Shown in pieces: positions 5,653 through 12,259 of a stretch of 12,259 nucleotides of DNA. Below the pieces are notes generated by a model that worked only from the letters and a program-made list of their open reading frames with translations, was not told where the DNA came from and did not search any database. The stretch is from the NCBI GenBank assembly GCA_031266495.1, contig JAISAX010000281.1, positions 1-12,259 of the forward strand, read 5' to 3'. The DNA is from Opitutaceae bacterium. Its GTDB lineage: Bacteria; Verrucomicrobiota; Verrucomicrobiae; Opitutales; Opitutaceae. A program made the position numbers and the translations under genes. Position 1 is the stretch's first letter. Each line of letters starts with the position of its first letter.

Positions 5653-7398
5653 TCAGGGAATCAGGTGAAAAAAATTCCCCTCGCCGTAGTCGGCGCGACC
5701 ACGGGGATTTTCGAGCATCGGGAACGGTTTCTCGAGCACGGGCGCGCCATCGCGGGTGCAAGTTTCCCGATGGGAGAGAAACAATTCACCGTTGCGCGGA
5801 GCAACATAACGAACGCTCTCGCCGACCCCGCCATCAACGGTGATCCTCGCGTCGCGCAACGCGGTGCGAAATTGTTCAAACGAGCCGTAGTCGTTCCGGC
5901 TGCCCGCCTGTAAAATCCAGATGTTTCGCTTTTCCCCGCACAACAACTCGCGGTTTTTCCACGCTCCGGCGCCGGTGACGTTGTACTTTTTAATTGAATA
6001 CACCCCGACATAAGCGTCGCCCTTGCGACCACACAACCAGCGTCCGGCCTCCGCAACCTCGTCAAAGTCGGGGAGGGGGAAATAACAATGTGTCAGCCCC
6101 GAGACGTCCGGAATGTCGTAAATGTAAGCGAGGATGTCGCCGCTAACGATGGTTTTCGGGCAGCGGAATTGTCCACCCCAGTAGGACGGACGCGCGTCCG
6201 GGCCGGGGTTGTCGAAACAGGAGACAAAGATGGGGACGCCGCCTTTGAGCGTGATTTGTCCGGCGTGGGCCTGGGCGTTGAAGGAGCCGAGCCGGGCCTC
6301 GACCATGCCGGAGACCATGTAGTCGTCGCGGCGGTTGGTGAGGCAGTTTATGCCCCCCCTGGCTTCGGGATTCCAGGCGAATGATCCCATGCGCGAGCGT
6401 GTTGCCAGCGGCGCGGTGTCCAGTGCCATTTCCAGGACAGCCGGCGACGGTGCATAAGCACTCGTGGCCAGCGCGACGGCACCGATGGAACAGCTTTGGT
6501 TGAGGCTTTTTGGCAGGCCGAAGAGCAGCCAGATGATCGGACGCACGGCCTCCAGTTCCGGGTGGAGAATGCTTTGCTCGTAGGCACGCCCGTGCGTCGT
6601 GGCGAGCGTTCCGTGGAAGTGGTGCGAGGCGAGGATGAAGGTCAGCAAATCCAGCAATCCACCTGCCAGTCTTTTGGTTTCGCTGCCGTCGGGTGCGAAC
6701 TGAAAGAGGTTCAGCAGGGCGAGGAAGTCCTCCTCAAAATACGTGTTGGAGAGCCACTCCTCGAAGCCGTGTTTTGCGCGGTCGCGCATCCATTCATTGG
6801 CGAGACGCGCGCCCTTTTCGGCGTGTTGCCCGCCACTCATTCCGCTGTTGGGAAAGGTGGCGCCGGGGAACAGGTTCCCGGCGAGAAACTCCGCGCTGTG
6901 AAAAAGGATTCGGTGGTTTTCCGAGCGCGTGAACATCATCGTCGGGCCCGGTTCATCCTCCTGGTATTTGAAATTCAGGATTGTTTGCCCGAGGCGCGCC
7001 CGCGTGGTGGCCGGGAAGTCCGGATTGTCGCGGTACAGATAAAAGAGCCGCAGCAATCCGTGCAGCGAAAAATCCGAGCAATCGAAGCGGCGGTCTATGT
7101 AGTCGAGAGCCGCGTTGAGGTTGGCTTCGTTCCGGCCTGAAAAATCGCCGGTGGTGGCGAGACGGGAAATCTCGGTAAAAAACCAGGCGCGAATGTTTGT
7201 CGTCGCGTCGGCGCGGGCAAGCCGTGCCGTGCGCCGCAGGAGCCATGCCTTGCGCGCGGCAATGTCGCCCGTGTCGGGCGTGGCCTCCATATTGGCCCGC
7301 CAAAAAACGAGCCGGGCGACATCGGTCAGACGGACGCCGGCATCGCTCGTGTAATCGAATGTCACCGTGCATTGTCCGCCTCCCCCCCCCCCCCCCAA
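5653..7398 (-). CDS. C-terminal part of a frameshifted large helical protein
   Basis: This is the larger piece of a gene whose first part is encoded upstream (8224 to about 7397). The 581-residue frame only appears to start at TTG 7398 because the G15 tract shifts the frame there. Removing one G joins it to the upstream part as one protein of about 856 residues. The sequence is rich in helices, with HGLLRLFYLYRDNPDFP, SENHRILFHSAEFLAGNLFP, EWLSNTYFEEDFLALLNL and TTHGRAYEQSILHPELE, resembling hypothetical proteins of an (alpha/alpha) barrel look that I recall from carbohydrate-degrading bacteria. The last 200 residues look beta-rich. A polysaccharide lyase or hydrolase role is an inference from fold impression and neighbours. 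No catalytic residue is assigned. It converges on the LacI-type gene with a 16-bp gap. Confidence 0.8.
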   Translation of the reverse strand: MGGGGGGGQCTVTFDYTSDAGVRLTDVARLVFWRANMEATPDTGDIAARKAWLLRRTARLARADATTNIRAWFFTEISRLATTGDFSGRNEANLNAALDYIDRRFDCSDFSLHGLLRLFYLYRDNPDFPATTRARLGQTILNFKYQEDEPGPTMMFTRSENHRILFHSAEFLAGNLFPGATFPNSGMSGGQHAEKGARLANEWMRDRAKHGFEEWLSNTYFEEDFLALLNLFQFAPDGSETKRLAGGLLDLLTFILASHHFHGTLATTHGRAYEQSILHPELEAVRPIIWLLFGLPKSLNQSCSIGAVALATSAYAPSPAVLEMALDTAPLATRSRMGSFAWNPEARGGINCLTNRRDDYMVSGMVEARLGSFNAQAHAGQITLKGGVPIFVSCFDNPGPDARPSYWGGQFRCPKTIVSGDILAYIYDIPDVSGLTHCYFPLPDFDEVAEAGRWLCGRKGDAYVGVYSIKKYNVTGAGAWKNRELLCGEKRNIWILQAGSRNDYGSFEQFRTALRDARITVDGGVGESVRYVAPRNGELFLSHRETCTRDGAPVLEKPFPMLENPRGRADYGEGNFFHLIP

Positions 7399-8224
7399 TC
7401 GGCAGTTCTCCGGCCCGGATGAGAACAGTTTCCTCCGATGGCAAAATTTCCCGCGTCAGCAGCGCGGGGGTTTCCAGCCGGGCGGCGTTTCTCGCGTGAA
7501 ATGTGGCCGTCAGTTTTCCGTTTTTTGCGGAGGGCGGCGGTTTGTTTCCCCGCAGCGCGAGAACGTCGCGGGCGGGGTCGTTTGCGAGGAGCAGGGAGAC
7601 GGGGAAATGCAGCGAGGCGAACCATTTTTCGAGTGCGTCGCGCTCCGCGATTTTCGCCAGAGGCAGACGCGCCTCGACCTGCCCGCCTTGCCAGACGAGT
7701 TCAAAACTGTTGACCGCGTGAACGTGCGCATTGGTCAGCACGACGAGCAGGCGGTTGACGCCAGCCTTGAGTCGCGCCGTCACCGCGGACGTGGAGGCGA
7801 CGCGGCCAAGCGAGCGGTGCGAGAAGATTTTTTCGCCGTTGAGCCAGACATCGGCGCTGCCGGTGAGTGCGAGCGTAAAACTCTCCGTGCGTTCGGCGGG
7901 GGAGACGATTTCCGTGCAGGCGAAGGTTTGCAGTGTGCGGGCGAACGCGCCGCCGCTGGAAAGCATGAACTTGTTTTCGCCCGGTGCGAAGCGCCGTAAC
8001 ATCCATGTTTTTTCAGCGCCGCGAAAGCGCAGTTTTTCCCCTTCGCGGAGGGCTTCGCCGGCGAACTGCGCGGCAGTCGCGTCAGCGGCGTCGAAGAACT
8101 GCCGGTATGGCGGCAGCGGCACGTCGTAACTGTCGGTGTAGAGATGCGAGACGTCCGTCGAGCAGGGGCCGGCGAACAGCCAGCACGTCAGCGCTGCGCC
8201 CTGTGTCAAGATTTGTGAGATCAT
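6953..8224 (-). CDS. N-terminal part of the frameshifted large helical protein
   Basis: As sequenced, the frame gives 423 residues, but only residues 1-276 (through GELPI) look real. After the run of five Gly from the G15 tract, the sequence becomes Arg/His/Pro-rich out-of-frame translation ending at 6953. The genuine part begins with a weakly hydrophobic leader (GAALTCWLFAGPC, an imperfect lipobox-like site) and contains a beta-sandwich with SADVWLNGEKIF (123-134) and GVNRLLVVLTNAHVH (155-169), as in accessory domains of glycoside hydrolases. ATG at 8224 overlaps the stop of the preceding glycoside hydrolase gene by 4 bp (ATGA), which implies translational coupling. With 14 or 17 G the frame continues into the piece at 5653-7398. 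With 15 G the protein is truncated. This is either phase variation, transcriptional slippage or a homopolymer sequencing error. Confidence 0.8.
   Translation of the reverse strand: MISQILTQGAALTCWLFAGPCSTDVSHLYTDSYDVPLPPYRQFFDAADATAAQFAGEALREGEKLRFRGAEKTWMLRRFAPGENKFMLSSGGAFARTLQTFACTEIVSPAERTESFTLALTGSADVWLNGEKIFSHRSLGRVASTSAVTARLKAGVNRLLVVLTNAHVHAVNSFELVWQGGQVEARLPLAKIAERDALEKWFASLHFPVSLLLANDPARDVLALRGNKPPPSAKNGKLTATFHARNAARLETPALLTREILPSEETVLIRAGELPIGGGGGRRTMHGDIRLHERCRRPSDRCRPARFLAGQYGGHARHGRHCRAQGMAPAAHGTACPRRRDDKHSRLVFYRDFPSRHHRRFFRPERSQPQRGSRLHRPPLRLLGFFAARIAAALLSVPRQSGLPGHHAGAPRANNPEFQIPGG
7382..7396. repeat. C15 (G15 on coding strand) tract at a frame break
   Basis: Fifteen C on the plus strand, encoding a Gly run at codons 277-281 of the minus-strand gene. 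The two reading frames on either side differ by exactly one base across this tract. It is the best phase-variation candidate in the window. Confidence 0.92.
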
Positions 8225-10884
8225 GGCACTGGTAGTTTGCCGAACATTACACAGGGTGGATTTTCAACGGACTTGTTGAGCACGAGGCCGGGCGCGAGTT
8301 CGATGGCGTGCGCCCGCACCGTCCCGTCGTGGTCGTTGACGGCTATGTTGAACCGGAATCCGTCACGCAGAATCTCGTCCGTAAGACCAAGGTCGGCACG
8401 GGAGACGCGCGCTTCGTAAATCCGGTTCTGACTGGCAGGGCCGGCGGTTTCTGGCTTCGTGGTGAGGAGGCGGATTTCGGGCTGATTGTCCGGTGCGCCA
8501 ACCGGGCGGCTCCAGATCATGGTGAGCGGGCCGCGCGTGTCGTGATCGGCAAATTCGAGTTTCCAGAAACCGCTCTGCCCTGGAACGTCGATCACGCACT
8601 GCACGCTGTCTTCTTTCCACAATGCGGCGGGGTCCTGTGTTTGCCGATGGTGGTCGTCGGTGACTTCAACGCGGAGCAAGAGCGCCGTGGCGTCCGCGCC
8701 AATCCACACGCGCGCGGAGAGGTTTCCCGGGCCGCGCCAGCGTTGGTGTTCGAGTTGCGGATCGGCTTCGATGAACGAGTAAACCTGTTCCTTGCGGTCG
8801 AGCGTGATATCGGGCGCGCGACGGCTGTTTTTTTCGGGCAACGCGGGGTTGTTGATCACGATGGCGGAGTAGCACACGGGGATGAGGAGGCGTCCACTCC
8901 AGGGCGAGCCGGCGTAGTCGTAATCGATGCGGAGGCGGGTGCTTTGTCCGAAGCGGTAGGCCGGGGCTTCGGGCACGCGCACGGTGACCGTGGAGGTGGT
9001 TTTGGAGCGCGGCGGCAGGGTCAGTGCGGGGGCCGGCGCGGGGGGGAGGACTTGCATGGTGAGGGGTGTCGTCCAGCGCACGTTTACCGTTTGCGGACGG
9101 TCCGTGGGGTTGGCGAATTCGCAGGCGACGGAGAGCGTCTGGCCGGGGGCGCCGTAGTAGGCGCGGGAGGCTCCGGCGAGGCGTTCGGCGAGCGCGATGT
9201 CGGTGGCGTTTTCGGCGAGCAGGTAGAGCGGCGTCGTGGCGGCGTTCACAACAACGGTGTGGCCGGTCAACGTGAGCGGTGTGGCGTTGCCGTTGATGTC
9301 AATGAGCGTGGCACGCGTGGCTCCGGGGAGGCGCAGCAGGAGTTGTTCGTTTTGCGAGGCGATGTCGTCGTTCCAGAAAACCAGGAGGCGTGAGGACGCG
9401 CCCGACGCGCCCGATGCGCTTGGCGCGGCGGGCGCGGCGCCGTGGAGGAAAAACCAGCGGTCGGGGCCGGCTTCGATCTGGCGGAGGAAGGGACGCGGGA
9501 TGGCGTGGCGGGCGAGCGTGTTGAAGGCGGTGAAGACGGGTTTGGGCTGAAAGTCGCGGGTGATGAGGCCGTAGTTGTGTTCGCCGTTGCCGGGGTCGGC
9601 GCCGTCGTTGCGGAGGTCATACCAGAGGTAGCCGGCGGCTCCGCGGGCACGCGCGAAGGTGGCTTTTTTGACGAGGTTGAGCGCCTGTTTTTTTTCCGAA
9701 TCGGGGCCGCCGATGGCGGTGAGGGCGGTTTCGTTAAAAAAGAGTGGAGGGACGGGTTGGGAGAGGCTGGCCCGGAAGGTGGTGTAGGGGCCGTCAACGA
9801 GGCGCGAAAAGATGTCAAAGGCGCTGTGTTCGTGGACAGCGTGGTAATCAAAACGGGGGCCGAGGGTGCGCATGACGCGTTCGTGCAGATCGGGGTTGCG
9901 GAAGCGTCCGGCGTGGGGTTTGAGCGTGGCGAAGCCGCCGCTCATGACTTTGGCGGCGGGGTCGGCGCGGCGGATTTCGTCGAGCGCGATGGCGGCGAGC
10001 TGGATGTATTGGCCGGTGGTGCCGCGCCAGAAGCCGAGGTCGGGTTCGTTCCAGGGTTCCCAGAGGGGGATGCGGCCTTTGTAGCGTGTGGCGTATGTGG
10101 ATACAAAGGTGCGCCAGGCTTCGGGGTCGGGGGCGGAGCGGGTGATGTTGCGGTTGTTGTCTTTTTTGTCGGCAACGAGGGCGGGGTCGGCGGCCCAGTG
10201 GGGGGTGTAGGCGAGGAGGGCCTGGCATTCGATGTTGAAGGAGTCGAAGGTGGCGAGCATGTCGTCCATCAGTTCCCAGCGCCATTGGTCGCGGGCGGGC
10301 TGGATTTGTCCCCACGAGGGGTTGGAGCGGATGGTTTTGGCTCCGATGAGGGCGGCGGCGGCGATTTCGCGGTTGCGCAGGGTGCGGTCACGTTCGCGTT
10401 CGTGGTGCGCGACGAGTCCGAATCGGAACGCGGGGCGTGTGGCGTTGGGGCCGGCGGGGTCCATGTGCGCAAAGCAGATGGCGCGGCTTTGCGGTCTGGC
10501 GGGCGGGGCGGGGGTGAATTTCCATGCAAGGGTCCAGACGCCGAGTTCCCTGCCGGCGAGGGAATGCGTCAGTCGGGCGCTGGCTCCGGGCTCAAGTGAG
10601 ATCGTGTTGTCGATGGCGGGTTGTTCGCTGGACTGGCCGGGTTGGGCAGAGGGGGCGGGCTGCGCGGAGGGTGGCGTGAGGGTGGCGGTGAACTGGCCGG
10701 TTTCCGTAGTGTCGCCGGTGTTTTTTAACGTGAGGGCAAACGCGTCCGCCGTGGTTGGCGTGACGATGGCCAGTCCGTGTTCTTCGGGCATGCTGACTTT
10801 GATCGCGGCAAACGCAGTGGCGCTTGCGGTCGCGACGAGAAAAACCGCGAGGGGCAGGGTGTGCGTATGTTTTTTAATGTACAT
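8221..10884 (-). CDS. secreted clan GH-A-like glycoside hydrolase with CBM9-like C-terminal domain
   Basis: I place the start at ATG 10884 (887 residues), because MYIKKHTHTLPLAVFLVATASA is a good signal peptide and everything upstream in this frame, to 11358, is a shadow of the preceding gene. After a beta-rich N-terminal region (about 28-130) comes a TIM-barrel core: FRFGLVAHHE (153-162), LWEPWNEPDLGFW (274-286) with E280 as likely acid/base, HAVHEHS (348-354), and PLFFNETAL (380-388) with E385 as likely nucleophile, then GYLWYDLRNDG. This layout resembles GH39/GH5-type retaining enzymes. The family and substrate are not certain. Residues about 690-885 (PDITLDRKEQ, ARVWIGADATALLLRVEVTDD, EDSVQCVID) look like a CBM9-type carbohydrate-binding domain. 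It follows the small secreted gene by 11 bp and overlaps the next gene by 4 bp, so it is the central gene of the operon. Confidence 0.87.
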   Translation of the reverse strand: MYIKKHTHTLPLAVFLVATASATAFAAIKVSMPEEHGLAIVTPTTADAFALTLKNTGDTTETGQFTATLTPPSAQPAPSAQPGQSSEQPAIDNTISLEPGASARLTHSLAGRELGVWTLAWKFTPAPPARPQSRAICFAHMDPAGPNATRPAFRFGLVAHHERERDRTLRNREIAAAALIGAKTIRSNPSWGQIQPARDQWRWELMDDMLATFDSFNIECQALLAYTPHWAADPALVADKKDNNRNITRSAPDPEAWRTFVSTYATRYKGRIPLWEPWNEPDLGFWRGTTGQYIQLAAIALDEIRRADPAAKVMSGGFATLKPHAGRFRNPDLHERVMRTLGPRFDYHAVHEHSAFDIFSRLVDGPYTTFRASLSQPVPPLFFNETALTAIGGPDSEKKQALNLVKKATFARARGAAGYLWYDLRNDGADPGNGEHNYGLITRDFQPKPVFTAFNTLARHAIPRPFLRQIEAGPDRWFFLHGAAPAAPSASGASGASSRLLVFWNDDIASQNEQLLLRLPGATRATLIDINGNATPLTLTGHTVVVNAATTPLYLLAENATDIALAERLAGASRAYYGAPGQTLSVACEFANPTDRPQTVNVRWTTPLTMQVLPPAPAPALTLPPRSKTTSTVTVRVPEAPAYRFGQSTRLRIDYDYAGSPWSGRLLIPVCYSAIVINNPALPEKNSRRAPDITLDRKEQVYSFIEADPQLEHQRWRGPGNLSARVWIGADATALLLRVEVTDDHHRQTQDPAALWKEDSVQCVIDVPGQSGFWKLEFADHDTRGPLTMIWSRPVGAPDNQPEIRLLTTKPETAGPASQNRIYEARVSRADLGLTDEILRDGFRFNIAVNDHDGTVRAHAIELAPGLVLNKSVENPPCVMFGKLPVP

Positions 10885-10895
10885 TAAGTGTGCGG

Positions 10896-11504
10896 TTATT
10901 TGGTGACGCGGCTGATTGTCACCTGATCGATCCAGAGGGCGCCGCCGCCGGTTTTTCCCTTGTTGAACGGCAGCGCAAAGCCACGCAGGCGGAGAGGCAA
11001 ATCGAGTTGCTGGTTTTTGTCTCCGCTCCACGGTTTGCCGAGGCCGGTGGAGGCGCCTGGCGTGACGGTGTCGAGGGTCCATGAAACGGTTGCCCATCCC
11101 GGTTCGCCGGGGATGATCGGGGCGGTGAGTTGCCAGATTTCCCTGCCGTTGTCGCCGAGGCGCAGGGAGAGGCGCGTGCATTCGGAGCCGAGCTGTTCGA
11201 GGCAGACGCGGGCGGTGATTTTGTATTGGCCGGGTTGCTCGATGAGGATGCCACCGGGTGTCCGAAGGTGACCGGCAATGTGTTTTCCTTCGTGCGCGGG
11301 CCATCCGAGTTTGAAAACCGCGCTGCCAACGGATTGGGGCGCGGGGGTGATTTCGCACACGATGCCGTCGGGTGTTTTTTGTTCGGCGGCAACCGCGGGA
11401 CGGCTGGAAAAATCAAGCGTGATTTCGGCGGCGCTCAATGTGCCCGCAAGGGTGACGGCAAGGGTGAACGCGAGGATGCGGGTGTAGTTGAATTTTTGCG
11501 ACAT
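10896..11504 (-). CDS. small secreted beta-sandwich-like protein
   Basis: 202 residues starting with MSQKFNYTRILAFTLAVTLAG; a signal peptide probably cleaves after SAA near residue 26. The mature part has a beta-rich pattern (QYKITARVCLEQ, RLSLRLGDNGREIWQL, GWATVSWTLDTVTPG) and ends with GGALWIDQVTISRV, the kind of closing strand seen in jelly-roll carbohydrate-binding modules. I do not recognise a named family. Its stop lies 11 bp before the start of the glycoside hydrolase gene, indicating one transcript and a probable shared role at the polysaccharide surface. A 104-bp gap separates it from the pseudopilin gene upstream. There is no Shine-Dalgarno sequence before ATG at 11504. Confidence 0.82.
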   Translation of the reverse strand: MSQKFNYTRILAFTLAVTLAGTLSAAEITLDFSSRPAVAAEQKTPDGIVCEITPAPQSVGSAVFKLGWPAHEGKHIAGHLRTPGGILIEQPGQYKITARVCLEQLGSECTRLSLRLGDNGREIWQLTAPIIPGEPGWATVSWTLDTVTPGASTGLGKPWSGDKNQQLDLPLRLRGFALPFNKGKTGGGALWIDQVTISRVTK

Positions 11505-11608
11505 GCGGTTGGTGGATTGAAAAATGGAAGGTTCGGGAGGGAGGGGGGAGAGGGGGACGCAATGCGCAACGAAATGAGCGGCGTGTTTTTTGCGCCGCCG
11601 TTTTTCTT
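11505..11608. other. short gap with purine/pyrimidine-biased stretch
   Basis: Positions 11535-11556 are almost only G and A on the plus strand (so C/T-rich in the transcript of the minus genes), including G6 at 11543-11548. I found no convincing promoter for the downstream genes, which may therefore be read through from the pseudopilin gene. Confidence 0.4.
11578..11605 (+). terminator. GCGGCG/CGCCGC hairpin followed by T-run
   Basis: A 6-bp stem (11578-11583 with 11593-11598) with a loop containing six T is followed by CG then TTTTT (11601-11605). It has intrinsic terminator form on the plus strand, although the adjacent genes run on the minus strand. For the minus-strand pseudopilin transcript it would be only a 3' stem-loop without a U-tail. 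Confidence 0.35.
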
Positions 11609-12247
11609 TTATTGCGGTTTTACAATGACGACTTTCGCCGCCTGTTCGGGCGTCATGATTTCGACATGCAAATCCGCAAACGCAAAGGTCGCTTTTCCTG
11701 AATGGCGGTCATATGCCACACCATCGGCCGAGAGGGGATTCAGGCTCCGGGCGGCCACTGTCCACACGCCACCGGCTTCGGTGTCGGTCAGGATCATGAA
11801 CTTCGGCACGGATTGGATTTCCGCCATTTTCCTGGGATGGGTGTTGTTGGTGACTTTGGTGAGGTAAAAATTGGTGCCGTATCCCCAGGCGTCCTTGAGC
11901 TTTTGGTTGTTGGGACACGAGAAGTCCCGACGCAGGGTTGCGCGTTCGTTGTTGACGACGCCTTTTACCAGATAGGGGGCGATTTCCTCCTGCCAGTTCT
12001 TGTTTTCGTCATGCGTGGGTAGCAGATCGTTGTTATCGACGGAATACTGGTAAAACGCAAACGCCCACTGGCGCATATTGCTCAGGCATTTTATCTGCCG
12101 AGCCTTGTGACGGACCGCGCCCATGGCGGGAATGAGTATTCCAGCAAGTATCCCGATTATGGCTACGACGGTCAGTATTTCAACCAGGGTAAACCCCGGT
12201 TGGCTCCGACGGGACCGCGCTCCGGTGTAGTGATAATTTCGTGACAT
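11609..12247 (-). CDS. type II secretion-like pseudopilin with H-X9-D motif
   Basis: 212 residues. The N-terminus has a class III signal: QPG followed by FTLVEILTVVAIIGILAGILIPA, with prepilin peptidase cleavage expected after G18 and the conserved Glu at mature position 5 (E23). The hydrophobic helix (19-41) anchors and assembles such proteins. The C-terminal RHSGKATFAFADLHVE (181-196) fits the prepilin-type H-X9-DG motif common in Verrucomicrobiota and Planctomycetota, here with D192-L193 rather than Asp-Gly. Many genomes of these groups carry dozens of such pseudopilins near carbohydrate genes, whose exact role is unresolved. It is the first gene of the minus-strand run in view. The ATG at 12247 is only 12 bp from the window edge, so its promoter lies outside. 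Confidence 0.92.
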   Translation of the reverse strand: MSRNYHYTGARSRRSQPGFTLVEILTVVAIIGILAGILIPAMGAVRHKARQIKCLSNMRQWAFAFYQYSVDNNDLLPTHDENKNWQEEIAPYLVKGVVNNERATLRRDFSCPNNQKLKDAWGYGTNFYLTKVTNNTHPRKMAEIQSVPKFMILTDTEAGGVWTVAARSLNPLSADGVAYDRHSGKATFAFADLHVEIMTPEQAAKVVIVKPQ

Positions 12248-12259
12248 TGGATCGGGGGA

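Noticed and set aside
8308..9393. Plus-strand frame of 361 codons
   Set aside because: Antisense shadow of the same gene, with no recognisable domain.
9442..10599. Long plus-strand frame of 385 codons
   Set aside because: Gly/Val/Glu-rich antisense shadow of the glycoside hydrolase, typical of high-GC coding DNA.
10885..11358. 158-residue N-terminal extension of the glycoside hydrolase frame
   Set aside because: Arg/His/Pro-rich shadow of the small secreted gene. A clear signal peptide starts at 10884.

Overview
The window is GC-rich bacterial DNA. It most resembles a member of the Verrucomicrobiota, probably Opitutaceae-like. That placement is inferred from the gene repertoire: a pseudopilin with an H-X9-D motif, an FGE/SUMF1-fold protein with a PEP-CTERM-like tail, a LacI-type regulator beside secreted carbohydrate enzymes, and starts mostly without Shine-Dalgarno sequences. 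No rRNA, tRNA, transposase, reverse transcriptase or CRISPR array was seen.

Layout. (1) 107-1618 (+): glycogen synthase glgA. (2) 1619-2493: about 870 bp without a convincing gene but full of structure. It holds nested palindromes, phased A-tracts (predicted bent DNA), a C16 tract, and an array of a 16-bp dyad repeated every 21 bp. (3) 2494-4340 (+): two genes 47 bp apart. The first is a small protein of a family I recognise only by its N- and C-terminal signatures, whose middle appears to be read out of frame between two C-tracts. The second is a surface-anchored SUMF1-fold protein. (4) 4341-4553: hairpins, C11, a 7-bp tandem repeat and C8 immediately before (5) 4554-5636 (+), a LacI-family regulator. 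(6) 12247-5653 (-): a convergent, operon-like run of a pseudopilin, a small secreted protein, a large secreted clan GH-A-like glycoside hydrolase with a CBM9-like tail, and a large alpha-helical protein split by a frameshift at a G15 tract. The last two genes overlap by 4 bp (ATGA).

Together, the minus-strand genes look like a secreted polysaccharide-processing set, and the convergent LacI-type protein is a plausible local regulator, although I found no clear operator. The block at 1674-4541 is bounded by oppositely oriented copies of a sequence made of 7-bp repeats plus GAACTGATGTTACG, so it may be an accessory segment.

The two strongest leads are the 21-bp-phased palindrome array just upstream of the small-protein gene, with covarying dyad arms, and the set of long poly-C/poly-G tracts. 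At least one of these tracts breaks a gene in a way a single-base change would repair (possible phase variation). A pair of them brackets a compensated frameshift in another gene. Homopolymer sequencing error is the main alternative for both frameshift observations.
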